Shown here: positions 43,823-56,400 of the stretch, piece by piece
Layout of the letters: the number at the start of each line of letters is the position of its first letter
Numbering within the stretch: position 1 is the stretch's first letter
From: Piscicola geometra
Taxonomy: Eukaryota; Annelida; Clitellata; Hirudinida; Piscicolidae
Assembly: GCA_943735955.1 (NCBI GenBank)
Contig: OX030967.1
Coordinates: 3,399,590 to 3,463,589, forward strand
DNA: 64,000 bases
Direction: 5' to 3'
The notes under the pieces: model-generated
Databases searched by the model: none
The model's input: the letters and a program-made list of their open reading frames with translations, nothing else
What the model was told of the DNA's origin: nothing
Program-made: the position numbers and the translations under genes

Positions 43823-44860
43823 CTATTGGGATGGGGAAGGGTGGGATGAATAAGATTATTACTGACGTTGATTCAGTTTTAGGAGTATTTTCATATCTGT
43901 AGGAATTTACGTTGTTTGTACTTAACAGGTTTTGGAACTCACCTCTTAAATTGGCTCTATCAAAAAATAGTGAATTTATTGAGAATCATCGTCATCATCA
44001 TCATTATCATCATCATCACCCTCATCATCATCATCATCATCGAAGGTTTTTAGAATTTAAATCATGAATATATCGAATAGGTTTGCATCAATAGTGACGG
44101 AGAAGTCTTGTTTGAATTATTGAATATTGCAATGAAGTGGTGGTGGTTGTGAGGAGGGATGGTATTGGAAACTTGAGGGTGTTATAATCAAGAGTCCATT
44201 TAAATTATTTAATTTTAAATTCGAATTTTGAAAGTTAATCGTCAACATAATGTGGAGATATTTTCATATCTGTAGGAATTTACGTTATTTGTACTTAACA
44301 GGTTTGGAACTCACCTCTTAAATTTGTTCTATTCAAAAATAGTGTATTTATTGAGAATCATCGCCATCATCATCATCACCCTCATCATCCTCATCATCGT
44401 CATCTTCTCCTTCATCATCATCATCATCATTAAAGGTTTTTATAATTTTATTCATGAATATATCGAATAGGTTTGCATCAATAGAGACGGAGAATGGTTG
44501 CCTTGTTTGAATTATTGAATATTGCAATGAAGTGGTGGTGGTTGGGGGGGGTGGTGTTAGAAACTTGAGGGTGTTGTAATCAAGAGTCCATTTAAATTAT
44601 TTAATTTCAATTTTGAAATTTATAACTTAATCTTTATCATGATGTGGAAAATATTTGCCAAATGAATGTTTTGTAAATGCTCTGAAATTATTTTGTTTGC
44701 TTTAGCGAAGTTATCATCTCGAGAGACAATTTCTTTAAAAAAACGTTAAATAGTATTTAAATATGTTTAATTCAAACTCGAGAATGCAAATTTTATTCTA
44801 AAAATTGATTAATTCAAATGAAGCGTTAATGATTTAACGATGAAATAGCAACAAAACTAG

Positions 44861-44900
44861 TATAAAGGCATGAGCTTTTCGACGGAGAATCGTCAGCCTA
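44861..44900 (+). promoter_or_regulatory. TATA promoter of peptide gene 4
   Basis: TATAAAGGCATGAGC block, GTCAGCC start and upstream TTGATTAATTCAAATG, as in gene 3. Confidence 0.75.
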
Positions 44901-44932
44901 AGACTCTTGCTCAGAAGCCTTCCAGTGTTACA

Positions 44933-45220
44933 ATGAAGCTCTTGCTCACTCTCCTCCTCCTCGTGTGTCTGGTGCAGTTGCACGTGCAAGGTGAGTCGAC
45001 CAAACATCGCTTTGCCGCCTCTTATATGCTTGCCGTGCCAAGGCTTGATTGCTTATGAATAATTCATCTCAAATGTTTGAAACTCCACAAAGGGCTTCCC
45101 CTCCAAGAGGCTCTATTGGAAAAGAGAGCTGTGAAACGAGCGCCTAGGCCTACTACACCCGAACAACAGATGCAGAATTGTGGAGAACAGGGGAAAAAAA
45201 GATCTGCAACAAACCGCTGA
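44933..45220 (+). CDS. Secreted peptide precursor, gene 4
   Basis: Exon 1 (44933-44990) and inferred exon 2 (45093-45220) give 61 residues: the shared signal peptide, pro-region GLPLQEALLEKRAVKR, then APRPTTPEQQMQNCGEQG, KKR and SATNR. It differs from gene 3 mainly just after the second KR (APPATTTEE versus APRPTTPEQ), that is, at the start of the predicted mature peptide. A polyadenylation signal lies at 45322. Unspliced reading through the intron would give a different 62-residue product from an upstream ATG; homology favours the spliced model. Confidence 0.65.
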
Positions 45221-45394
45221 ACTTAAGTTGAAGACTCCAACAAAAACCTATTGACGATATGGTTGCCATAGTTTATTTAACAAAATTATAATTCAGACCT
45301 AATGTTCAAAATACCTTGATTAATAAAGCATCGAAAATTCAGTCGAATGTGTTTTTGCTTCTCGTTCAGATGAATTGCTGCATTGGAAGAGTCG

Positions 45395-45690
45395 ACGAGA
45401 TTTCAATCGACCAAACTCTTGGTGGAAAGACAACTTCTCTTAACTTATCCCATGACTTTGTTGAAGAAATTAGTGAAAACTATACAAATTTTAAAAAATA
45501 CTTTCGACAAAGTATGCATAGCAATAGACTACTACTAATAGTCAAAAACAAATTTCCTATTTCATGCCTATTGAAAAAATTCCAAAACAGTCGCATGAAA
45601 ATTTTGTTGAAACATCTTGAACCCACAATTACATCTTCACAGTTTCATTATGATCATCTACATGAATGTTATCATGTATATTCTTAATAT
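45395..45690 (+). pseudogene. Transposase-like fragment, duplicate
   Basis: Near-identical to 40983-41265: QTLGGKTTSLNLSHDFVEEI then YTNFKKYFRQSMHSNRLL and onward to a stop. Here it is joined directly to sequence downstream of peptide gene 4, so the duplication breakpoint lies near 45400. Confidence 0.55.
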
Positions 45691-46061
45691 TTTAAAATAT
45701 TATAAAATTATTTTATCTGAGATAACCACTAAATAATTTTCCAAAACTCGTTTGTGTACGTAACGAATAAAATATTCACCATCTTTCTGGTTACTATTCA
45801 ATGCAGTCGGAAGCCTTCAATCTTAAAATAAAAGAAACTTGAAATGTTTCACTTTTATGTGACGCGTGTGAAATAATAACACGAGGAAGTTTTTTGAAAC
45901 ACTAAATTTGGAAAATTAATGTTGAAGAACCGTGAAAGTATTTAATAAAAATTCAAAATTCACAAAATGGGTTTAAAAAGTTTATTTCTCACGTAAATTT
46001 TTTTTATAAGTCAATTAAATTCGTCGAAACATTATTTATAGTTCCATAAAGACCCACTCAC

Positions 46062-46146
46062 ACAGGGTTTTGCACGTTTCGCCCCTGAGCCACTTTGTAT
46101 TAAAGACCTTCTCAATGGCGTTTGCAGCCGCATCGGCCACTCTTTT
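46062..46146 (-). pseudogene. Duplicate of carboxypeptidase exon 11 (second)
   Basis: 85-bp exon, open, with intact CACAG acceptor and GTGAGT donor; reads KRVADAAANAIEKVFNTKWL then RGETCKTL. Confidence 0.8.
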
Positions 46147-46159
46147 CTGTGGTTGTGGT

Positions 46160-46480
46160 GGTTGATGTGGTGACGTTGCTGTGGTTGTGGTGGTTGATGT
46201 GATGACGTTGAAGTGGTTGTGGTGGTTGATGTGATGACGTTGAAGTGGTTGTGGTGGTTGATGTGGTGAAGTTAGTGTGGTTGTGGTGGTTGATGTAGTG
46301 ACGTTGCTGTGGTTGTGGTAGTTGATGTGATGACGTTGAAGTGGTTGTGGTGGTTGATGTGGTGAGGTTGGTGTGGTTGTGGGGGTTGATGTGGTGAGGT
46401 TGGTGTGGTTGTGGGGGTTGATGCGGTGAGGTTGGTGTGGTTGTAGTGGTTGATGCGGTGAGGTTAGTGTGGTTGTTAAA
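46160..46480. repeat. GGTTGATGTGGTGACGTTG minisatellite
   Basis: About ten degenerate copies of a 27-30-bp unit of GTGGTTGTGGTGGTTGATGTG type. It starts at the CACAG acceptor of the adjacent exon 11 copy; the intact gene has two to three copies at 35090-35140 and the other duplicate about four. Confidence 0.9.
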
Positions 46481-46576
46481 GGAATAGTTACTAGAACAGT
46501 TTTTATGATGTTTTAGTGGTATTCAAAATGATTTTTACGATTTTGATGGTTTTAAAGGGGAAAAATTGTGAAATTT

Positions 46577-46665
46577 TTACTGATTCAGCGTCATCTTCAG
46601 TGCTCTGGCATCTATTCGTGAATTTATTAAGATTTCCGAAAGGGGGTCAGCCAGTAGTTGCCTGG
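46577..46665 (-). pseudogene. Degenerate duplicate of carboxypeptidase exon 10
   Basis: The start (GGCAACTACTGGCTGACCCC) matches exon 10 at 35186-35265 but frameshifts and stops follow, so this copy cannot encode the normal segment. Confidence 0.7.
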
Positions 46666-46879
46666 AACGGAAGAAAAAGATGAAAATCTCTTCGTAGATG
46701 AGTAGTTAGGGGATAAATGTGACAATAAACTTGGAATTCCTAGTTCAGATAGATTCTCAGATGTATTATTAAATGTCAGTTTTAAAAATCATGTTAAAGT
46801 AACTGAAATGTCTAAACCAACATAGAAACACTCGCACAATTCAGCGATTCAAAATACTTACAACATCATCCTTACCAAA

Positions 46880-47300
<421 letters not shown>

Positions 47301-48011
47301 TGTGGGGGGGGGGGAGGGGTGGTATTAGAAACTTGAGATTGTTAGATTCAAAAGTCCAATTGAATGATTTAATTTTAAATTCGAATTATGAAAGTTAATC
47401 GTCAACATAATGTGGAGATATTTTCATATCTGTAGGAATTTACGTTGTTTGTACTTAACAGGTTTTGGAACTCACCTCTTAAATTGGTTCTATTCAAAAA
47501 TAGTGAATTTATTGAGAATCATCGTCATCATCATCATTATCATCATCATCACCCTCATCATCATCATCATCATCGAAGGTTTTTTTCATTTAAAGAATAT
47601 ATAATCGAATAGGTTTGTTTCAATAGTGACGGAGAAGTCTTGTTTGAATTATTGAATATTGTAATGAAGTGGTGGTGGTTGTGGGGTGTTGGAAACTTGA
47701 GGGTGTTAGAATCAAGAGTCCATTTTAATTATTTTATTTCAAATTCGAATTTTAAAAGTTAATCGTCAACATAATGTGGAGATAATTTGCCAAAAGAATG
47801 TTTTGTAAATGCTTTGAAACTATTTTTGTTTGCTTTAAAGCTTGACTACAATAGCGAAGTTATCATCTCGGGAGACAATTTCTTTAAAAAATACCTAAAA
47901 AGTTTTTTTATATATATTTAATTAAAACTCGCATATGCAAATTTTATTCTAAAAATTGATTAATTCAAATGAAGCGTTAACGATTTAACGATGAAATAGC
48001 TACAAAACTAG

Positions 48012-48050
48012 TATAAAGGCATGAGCTTTTCGACTGAGAATCGTCAGCCT
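48012..48050 (+). promoter_or_regulatory. TATA promoter of peptide gene 5
   Basis: Same TATAAAGGCATGAGC block, GTCAGCC start and upstream TTGATTAATTCAAATG. Confidence 0.75.
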
Positions 48051-48084
48051 AAGACTCTTGCTCAGAAACCTTTCCAGTGTTACA

Positions 48085-48366
48085 ATGAAGCTCTTGCTCA
48101 CTCTCCTCCTCCTCGTGTGTCTGGTGCAGTTGCACGTGCAAGGTGAGTCGACCAAACATCGCTTTGCCGCCTCTTTTATGCTTGCCGTGCCAAGGCTTGA
48201 TTGCTCATGAATAATTCATCTCAAATGTTTGAAACTCCACAAAGGGCTTCCCCTCCAAGAGGCTCTGTTGGAAAAGAGAGCTGTGAAACGAGAGCCTTTG
48301 CCTCCCACAACCCTAAAAGGACGAACGAAGCACAGCGTAATTGGCAGATTATTGGGGGGAAAATGA
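48085..48366 (+). CDS. Secreted peptide precursor, gene 5
   Basis: Exon 1 (48085-48142) and inferred exon 2 (48245-48366) give 59 residues: the shared signal peptide, pro-region GLPLQEALLEKRAVKR, then the peptide EPLPPTTLKGRTKHSVIG followed by RLLGGK and a stop. Signal peptide and pro-region match gene 4, but the C-terminal 24 residues are unrelated to those of genes 3 and 4. That is conserved precursor with variable cargo. The predicted product is basic and without Cys. A polyadenylation signal lies at 48444. As with genes 3 and 4 the AAAG acceptor is inferred. Confidence 0.65.
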
Positions 48367-49439
48367 TCTGCTCAATGCGGCGTGACGCCATAGTTTATTT
48401 AACAAAATTATAATTCAGACCTAATGTTCAAAATACCTTGATTAATAAAGCATCGAAAATTCAGTCGAATGTGTTTTAGTTTTTCGTTCAGATGAATTGC
48501 TTCATTAGAAAAACTTTTATAAAAGAAGGGTAAACTTAACATGAATTTATCCGTATTTATAAAGAAATTTCACACATAAAATGCATCTTATGCAAAAAAA
48601 ATTGTTGGAGATCAATTTTTTATCTTATTTAGTAAGTTTGATAATATGCCCTACAAATAAGTTTCCTAAGTCATATAACTAGGGCATTGCACACATAACC
48701 ACGAAGTAACAGATTATTTTCTTAATTCAAAGTCTTAATTTTTATAGCATGGGCAGCGATCCTGTAGGGGTCATGGGTTCTGGACTTTTTTTCCAAATTT
48801 TTTAAACAACTTTTGTTTTGATACGAGATTAGTCGTCTAACATGGCATAAAACAGAATATATATATAGTAATACACAGGGGCGGCGATCTGCGGAAAATC
48901 TTGGGGGGGTCCTCCCCAGGGTTGGAATCAAAGAACCGGTATCGACCAATACAGTACCAGCGATACTATTTAGTATTGTTTGCTGTAGTGCAAATTATTT
49001 TTGTATCAACTACTAATATTTGTATCACCAAACATTTAGAAAAAAAGTTTGATACTCAATAAAAATACTTTTCTATTGCCACTTTGAACGATTTGAAGAA
49101 AAAAAATAGCGATTTCAGTACCATTTATTATTTGTCATCTATATAAATTCAATTACAACTAGCCATCAACCCATCAAATAAATGTTATAACATCTTGTTT
49201 CCATTCGTTTCTGAGTCAAATAGTTTTAAAAATTACAAATAGATTTGAATTTGCCAAAGTTATAAACAAATATACATTGGGAAATTTTTTTGCCCCACAG
49301 TTTATATTTAGATAACATAAAATACCCTCTCTGCCTGTCCTCCTGCCCTATCTTCACAGCTCGTTTACTCCAATTTCCAAAAAGACTTCTTCGTATGTCT
49401 GACTGACTAGCAAATTCTTCTGCTAGCCTTTTTAATCCA

Positions 49440-50786
49440 GACTGTCAAGTATATCCTGATGTGCATGACAAACGGCCATTGAATTCAAGCGAGGCTGTGT
49501 CATAGGTGCACGCAACTAAGTCTTAAGATGCCGCAAAGCACTAAAAGATCTTTCTGCAGTACATGACGTTATTGGACACACAAGCATCCACCTGATCAAT
49601 CTTTCAACCTAAGATAGCAGATTTCTGACTTCTGGGATCACAGCTTGCATTACTTTTGCGTTTGTGCTTAAATCACTTCTGGTCTTTAAACATAGTTAAT
49701 TGTGAACAAAGACCAGTTTCATTTAACTCACGATACTGCTTGCAAATATCATGGTTCACTTCACCAGTTAGCAACATTGTCTCCAGCTGCAAGTATGAAC
49801 GCAAACCAGGAGAACCTCGATTAGACCTTTCTGTGAGTTGCATGATTGCAATGTCTATGACAGCGTAATATGCTGCTCGATAATGTTCCTCTGGTGTTGT
49901 TGCTACATAAGCTGGGCCCTGCCCACAATACTTTTGTAGCGGCTTTCACACCCGAGGTACAGCAATCGGTTCGAGATCATATGCCAAAACCATACTGTTG
50001 ACATCTCTGAAAATGGCCTTAAACTGTTCCTCTGATCTTAGGCGACGCAGTTCTTGCACAACTGAATCAGTCGCTGCAATCATTCCACTGACCTTGGCAC
50101 TTACTAATTCCAGAAGTGGAAACACCAAAACAACTACCTTGAAGGCCAGTGCAGTAGTGCCCTGCTGAAAAAAGGCCTCAAGCCTTTTCAGCTGTTTCAT
50201 CAGCAGTACCAATGGAAGCAAAGGATTCCAAGCTAACAAGTAACACTTCATAATGTTCAAGCACAGAAAACACTGTAGATACTCTGGTCAGCCATCTTGT
50301 AGGACAAAGAAGTTTTATACTATACTTTCCATTCAGTGGCTCATCAGGAAAGGCAATTATAAGAGACACTAAAGCATCACTAAACTGTTTGTTGACCTTC
50401 CCTGAACGATTGTAAAAAGCACCTAACTCTTGGATAAACTGAAGTGAATTGCTCACAAAACAGTGGAAAAACATTGCAAGCGGATGTTCACTGCTGATAA
50501 TAGCCTGACAACCATTAGATTGGCCTTTCATGTTAGAAGCGCCGTCATAAGTCTGAGCTCTTAGTTTTTCTATAGGTAGCATAATTCTGATCAGAACATC
50601 TTTTACTACAGCAGATAATGTTTTTCCGAACGTGTCTAGTGGGCTGAATAAACCAATAAACTGTTCATTAACATTCAGAGCTTCAACAAAAAAACGAATG
50701 CCTATCGATTCCTGCTCTAACCCATTGCAGTCTTGTGTGCCGTCAACCACAACACCAAACTGGCTTGATTCGGATTTACAGTGCAC
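49440..50786 (-). pseudogene. hAT transposase, broken
   Basis: Minus-strand fragments read in order: FGVVVDGTQDCNGLEQES (ribonuclease H-like core start), LRAQTYDGASNMKGQSNG, FHCFVSNSLQ, then, after a frame change near 50190, LEAFFQQGTTALAFKVV and VQELRRLRSEEQF. The C-terminal dimerisation segment is CTAERSFSALRHLKT with an in-frame TAG and then LRAPMTQPRLNSMAV. The DG-T, YDGASNM and TAERSFSALR motifs are characteristic of hAT transposases. At least one frameshift and one stop break it. Confidence 0.85.
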
Positions 50787-50954
50787 ATTGTGTTTCTAAC
50801 GATAGAATGAGCTAAAAGCCTCAGCATTTCTTTTTTGGCAGTTATGCGATATGAAACTTGTAGTTTGATTTAACCACAACTTTAGTTAATGTTTGAAGCC
50901 TTTTAAAATTCATTAACTTTGGTTCATCTAAAAAATTGAAAGGGTCGTTATTAA

Positions 50955-51970
50955 GGTGGACCTCAGAATCCCCGATGAATATCGCCCATGCAAAATAAGT
51001 AGCACAATATGAATGATTTTTTTATAAAAATGTAAATCTGTCTGCTTGCATAAAGTGAACCGATATTTTCTGAAAAGCATTCTGAATGTCTGCTTGCGAA
51101 AATTGAAAAATCAGAAATTTAATTTTTATAAATATAATTTATTAATTTAAATTTATAAATAAAAAAAGAAGAGTAGGTGGATGAGTATTTTATTAAGCAA
51201 AGAATAAGTTTGCTTTAGGCAGCTATCACTATAACTACGCCTACCCAAAATATATTACTGAATAAGAATTCTGTTTCATGCTATGGTTGACGATTATGCT
51301 TGTATTAAGATAGGAGTTGAAAAATTATTGTATTTGAAAAACTGAGGGTTGTCCATGTTAAGATGGACCCCAGGACCCCCCTAGCATCGCTGCCCATACA
51401 TACTCACAATGTATACTGTATTAGCATTTTGTATCCCATGGTTGACGATTAGGCTCGTATCAAAATGAGTTGAGAATGTGTATTTTTAAAAGAGTGAGGG
51501 GGTTCTTGTAGAGGTGGATCCCAGGACCCGCTCAGAATTCCCGTCTACGCCATAGTGATAAAAAACTAGGTGAAGGAGTATTTAAGCAAGCAAAGAATAT
51601 TTTTGCTTTAGACAGCTATCACTATAACTACACATACTCACAATGTATTACTGTATAAACATTTACTTTTATGCCATGGTTGACGATTATGCTCATATCC
51701 AAATAGAAATTTTTGAAAACAAAATGGGAAAAAGTGGGGGGGTTCCTATTAAGATGGACCCCCCCACTAAAAAACCAGGACCCCCCCAGGATCGCCGCCC
51801 ATGGTAATACATTGTGAGTATGTAGAGTCATAGTGCTAGCTGTCTTAAACCAAACCTTTCTTTGCTTTCTAGAATATTCGTATAAAAAAAGAAGTTTAAT
51901 CATGCTTTTTAAGGGTGCGAAGGGGAAGTTCGGACCTCAGAACCCCCCCAGGATCGTCCATGCTAGGTAA
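50955..51970. repeat. Tandem copies of terminus-like sequence in the hAT right arm
   Basis: A motif of GGACCCCAGGACCCCCCCAG then GATCGCCGCCCATG type, resembling the element's own end, occurs around 50955, 51364, 51515, 51755 and 51935. Between copies a segment with GCTATCACTATAACTAC and ATGGTTGACGATTATGCT recurs three times. A further reversed copy lies at 48748-48785, just outside the left end. Confidence 0.75.
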
Positions 51971-52189
51971 GACCCCCCCCCCCCCCCCAAGATTTGCAGC
52001 AGATCGCCGCTTTTGTTTTATATGAATCTATTTTCAAATAATAATAAAAATGTGAACAAAAATAAAATTTCGTGATAAAACTTGTAGAACTGACAGACAA
52101 TGACTTATAGTAATACTATAACTTAAGACGATAAGTTTTAGTCACAAGTTATCAATTCAAGAGCCTAGCGAACGAAGAATAAATTGATT

Positions 52190-53342
52190 TCAAAAGTCGC
52201 ATTCGATATAATCGTCCTTTTGACGTCGGCATTTCGCCACAATCCACTCGTGCTCGTCGTCGTCTGCGGTTTCCAATGCAGAAAATGTTTTATTATTATT
52301 ATTATTGTTAAAATCGTGGAATATTATATAATTATTAATATTATAAAAAATATTATTATTTATAAATTTGAACAAAATAATATTAAAAAACACCAATAAC
52401 AAGATATTTAAAAACTTAATTCGAACATTTAAAAACATTTTTAATAAAGAACCAGCAATGGTCACCAGCATATCTGAGAAACTGTCCCTCATAGTCAATG
52501 ACAGTTCTCTTCTCTGGCCTGTAGAAGCCATCTCCACAGTCGTAACAGCCCTCTGGAATTTCCCGAGTGGGCAGAAAGTTTGTGAGGCGGGTGTGACCTG
52601 TGTTGTGGCGGTTGTAGGCGGATGTGGGCGGATGGGTTTGAGTGGTGACTGTTGGTGTTGCATTGTAATTTTTATAGTTGCGTTTGTGTGGTGTCTGTTG
52701 TGCTGTTGAGACAGTATGTTTGTTTTGTATGGGTTTTATAGAAGGGTTTGTGTGACGGCTGCTTTTGTTGTTGTGGCAATGCGTGGCGTTGTGATGTTGC
52801 AGTGTTGTTGAGGTTTCATGCGTAATTAATTCAGCTTTTTGGATCAATCTTGTTCATTAGAAACTTAAATACAATTCTCAAACCATAAAAGCAACTTTTA
52901 ATTTATGTGAGGGCAACCTGATGCTTTGAGACCTTCCTTAATTTCTGTGTTGAACCTCCTATCGTAGCCATCGCAGTACTCCCAGTCGGTTTCCTTGAAC
53001 TCTAGGTCGTCAGGAAATATGTACTTACCCTGGAAGTTAATCACTCGTTTTTATATTTCTATTTAATTGTATAAATCAATTACTCGATAGTTATTTAAAC
53101 GGTTTAAAAATATGCTTACAAAATTTTTATCCCATTTTTAATGGTTAGATTTTATGGATAATCTCGCTTCATGCAAGAACCTTCATTCACGAACCTCAAC
53201 AACTATCCCCTTCTCCCATTTTCCGACATATTTCCCTCCATTTTTGAAGTACAGCGTCCCGTTTCCATGGAACATTCCATCACAGAAACTCCCCTTGAAA
53301 ACCGTCCCCGTCGACAATCTATATTCTCCATTTCCCTCTATC
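52190..53342 (-). CDS. MORN5: MORN repeat-containing protein 5
   Basis: MORN5 is a small conserved protein of ciliated/flagellated cells, known from testis and sperm; its precise role is poorly known. Four exons with agreeing phases (53342-53195, 53029-52918, 52597-52466, 52263-52190) give the last 155 codons of a family of about 160. MORN-type segments: [20 protein letters not shown] and [11 protein letters not shown]. Family landmarks: [36 protein letters not shown], and FLRYA joined to [15 protein letters not shown] across the last intron, as in other animals' MORN5. The first coding exon is not adjacent. A candidate 11-bp exon (59666-59656) lies beyond the tandem array. The acceptor at 53343 (CGAAAG) is weak. 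Confidence 0.92.
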
Positions 53343-53429
53343 CTTTCGGGGTTTGATTTTTTATGAGCTTATCTTATAAGCGGGGTTAAAAAAATTATTT
53401 ATAACGATTTATTTGAATATTACGTCACT

Positions 53430-56400
53430 TCATTCACTCACTCATTTATTCATCACCACATTCACTCATCCATCATCACATTCACTCATCCATCCATCAT
53501 CACATTCACTCATCCATCACCACATTCACTCATCCATCACCACATTCACTCATCCATCCATCATCACATTCACTCATCCATCACCACATTCACTCATCCA
53601 TCATCACCACATTCACTCATCCATCATCACCACATTCACTCATCCATCATCACCACATTCACTCATCCATCACCACATTCACTCATTCATCATCACATTC
53701 ACTCATCCATCATCACCACATTCACTCATCCATCCATCACCACATTCACTCATCCATCACCACATTCACTCATCCATCATCACATTCACTCATCCATCAT
53801 CACCACATTCACTCATCCATCAGTACCACATTCACTCATTCATCATCACATTCATTCATCCATCAGTACCACATTCACTCATTCATCATCACATTCACTC
53901 ATCCATCAGTACCAAATTCACTCATCCATCACCACATTCACTCATCCATCACCACATTCACTCATCCATCATCACATTCACTCATCCATCATCACCACAT
54001 TCACTCATCCATCATCACCACATTCACTCATCCATCATCACCACATTCACTCATCCATCATCACCACATTCACTCATTCATCATCACCACATTCACTCAT
54101 CCATCCATCACCACATTCACTCATCCATCACCACATTCACTCATCCATCACCACATTCACTCATCCATCACCACATTCACTCATCCATCACCACATTCAC
54201 TCATCCATCACCACATTCACTCATCCATCACCACATTCACTCATCCATCACCACATTCACTCATCCATCACCACATTCACTCATCCATCATCACCACATT
54301 CACTCATCCATCACCACATTCACTCATCCATCATCACCACATTCACTCATCCATCCATCACCACATTCACTCATCCATCCGTCACCACATTCACTCATCC
54401 ATCACCACATTCACTCATCCATCATCACCACATTCACTCATCCATCACCACATTCACTCATCCATCATCACCACATTCACTCATCCATCATCACCACATT
54501 CACTCATCCATCCATCACCACATTCACTCATCCATCACCACATTCACTCATCCATCACCACATTCACTCATCCATCACCACATTTACTCATCCATCCATC
54601 ACCACATTCACTCATCCATCCATCACCACATTCACTCATCCATCAATACCACATTCACTCATCCATCATCACCACATTCACTCATCCATCCATCACCACA
54701 TTCACTCATCCATCACCACATTCACTCATCCATCACCACATTCACTCATCCATCCATCACCACATTCACTCATCCATCCATCACCACATTCACTCATTCA
54801 TCATCACCACATTCACTCATCCATCCATCACCACATTCACTCATCCATCACCACATTCACTCATCCATCCATCACCACATTCACTCATCCATCCATCACC
54901 ACATTCACTCATCCATCACCACATTCACTCATCCATCACCACATTCACTCATCCATCCATCAGCACACTCACTCGTCCATCATCACATTCACTCATCCAT
55001 CATCACATTCACTCATCCATCACCACATTCACTCATCCATAACCACATTCACTCATCCATCACCACATTCACTCATCCATCCATCACCACATTCACTCAT
55101 CCATCCATCACCACATTCACTCATCCATCCATCACCATATTCACTCATCCATCACCACATTCACTCATCCATCCATCACCACATTCACTCATCCATCACC
55201 ACATTCACTCATCCATCACCACAATCACTCATTCATCATCACATTCACTCATCCATCATCACCACATTCACTCATCCATCCATCACCACATTCACTCATC
55301 CATCACCACATTCACTCATCCATCATCACATTCACTCATCCATCATCACCACATTCACTCATCCATCAGTACCACATTCACTCATTCATCATCACATTCA
55401 CTCATCCATCAGTACCACATTCACTCATTCATCATCACATTCACTCATCCATCAGTACCAAATTCACTCATCCATCACCACATTCACTCATCCATCACCA
55501 CATTCACTCATCCATCATCACATTCACTCATCCATCACCACATTCACTCATCCATCATCACCACATTCACTCATCCATCATCACCACATTCACTCATTTA
55601 TCATCACCACATTCACTCATCCATCTATCACCACATTCACTCATCCATCACCACATTCACTCATCCATCACCACATTCACTCATCCATCACCACATTCAC
55701 TCATCCATCACCACATTCACTCATCCATCACCACATTCACTCATCCATCATCACCACATTCACTCATCCATCACCACATTCACTCATCCATCATCACCAC
55801 ATTCACTCATCCATCCATCACCACATTCACTCATCCATCCATCACCACATTCACTCATCCATCACCACATTCACTCATCCATCACCACATTCACTCATCC
55901 ATCAATACCACATTCACTCATCCATCATCACCACATTCACTCATCCATCCATCACCACATTCACTCATCCATCACCACATTCACTCATCCATCACCACAT
56001 TCACTCATCCATCACCACATTCACTCATCCATCACCACATTCACTCATCCATCACCACATTCACTCATCCATCCATCACCACATTCACTCATCCATCCAT
56101 CACCACATTCACTCATCCATCAATACCACATTCACTCATCCATCATCACCACATTCACTCATCCATCCATCACCACATTCACTCATCCATCACCGCATTC
56201 ACTCATCCATCACCACATTCACTCATCCATCCATCACCACATTCACTCATCCATCCATCACCACATTCACTCATTCATCATCACCACATTCACTCATCCA
56301 TCCATCACCACATTCACTCATCCATCACCACATTCACTCATCCATCCATCACCACATTCACTCATCCATCACCACATTCACTCATCCATCACCACATTCA

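Larger units (their letters stand above)
48876..52015 (-). mobile_element. Decayed hAT element with inverted ends
   Basis: The left end CAGGGGCGGCGATCTGCGG and the inverted right end (CAAAAGCGGCGATCTGCTGC) match over the first 25-30 bases, each followed by an A-rich AATCTTGGGGGG segment; CAGGGGCGG is a common hAT terminus. The transposase fragments inside are hAT-type and run on the minus strand. No matching 8-bp target duplication was found (GTAATACA versus TTTTATA..), so the ends may be altered or the right one may belong to a neighbouring copy. Confidence 0.75.

Noticed and set aside
44870..45058. Unspliced 62-residue frame through the signal exon and intron of peptide gene 4
   Set aside because: It runs across a conserved GTGAGT donor and starts upstream in the 5' UTR; the spliced model is supported by frame conservation in genes 3-5.
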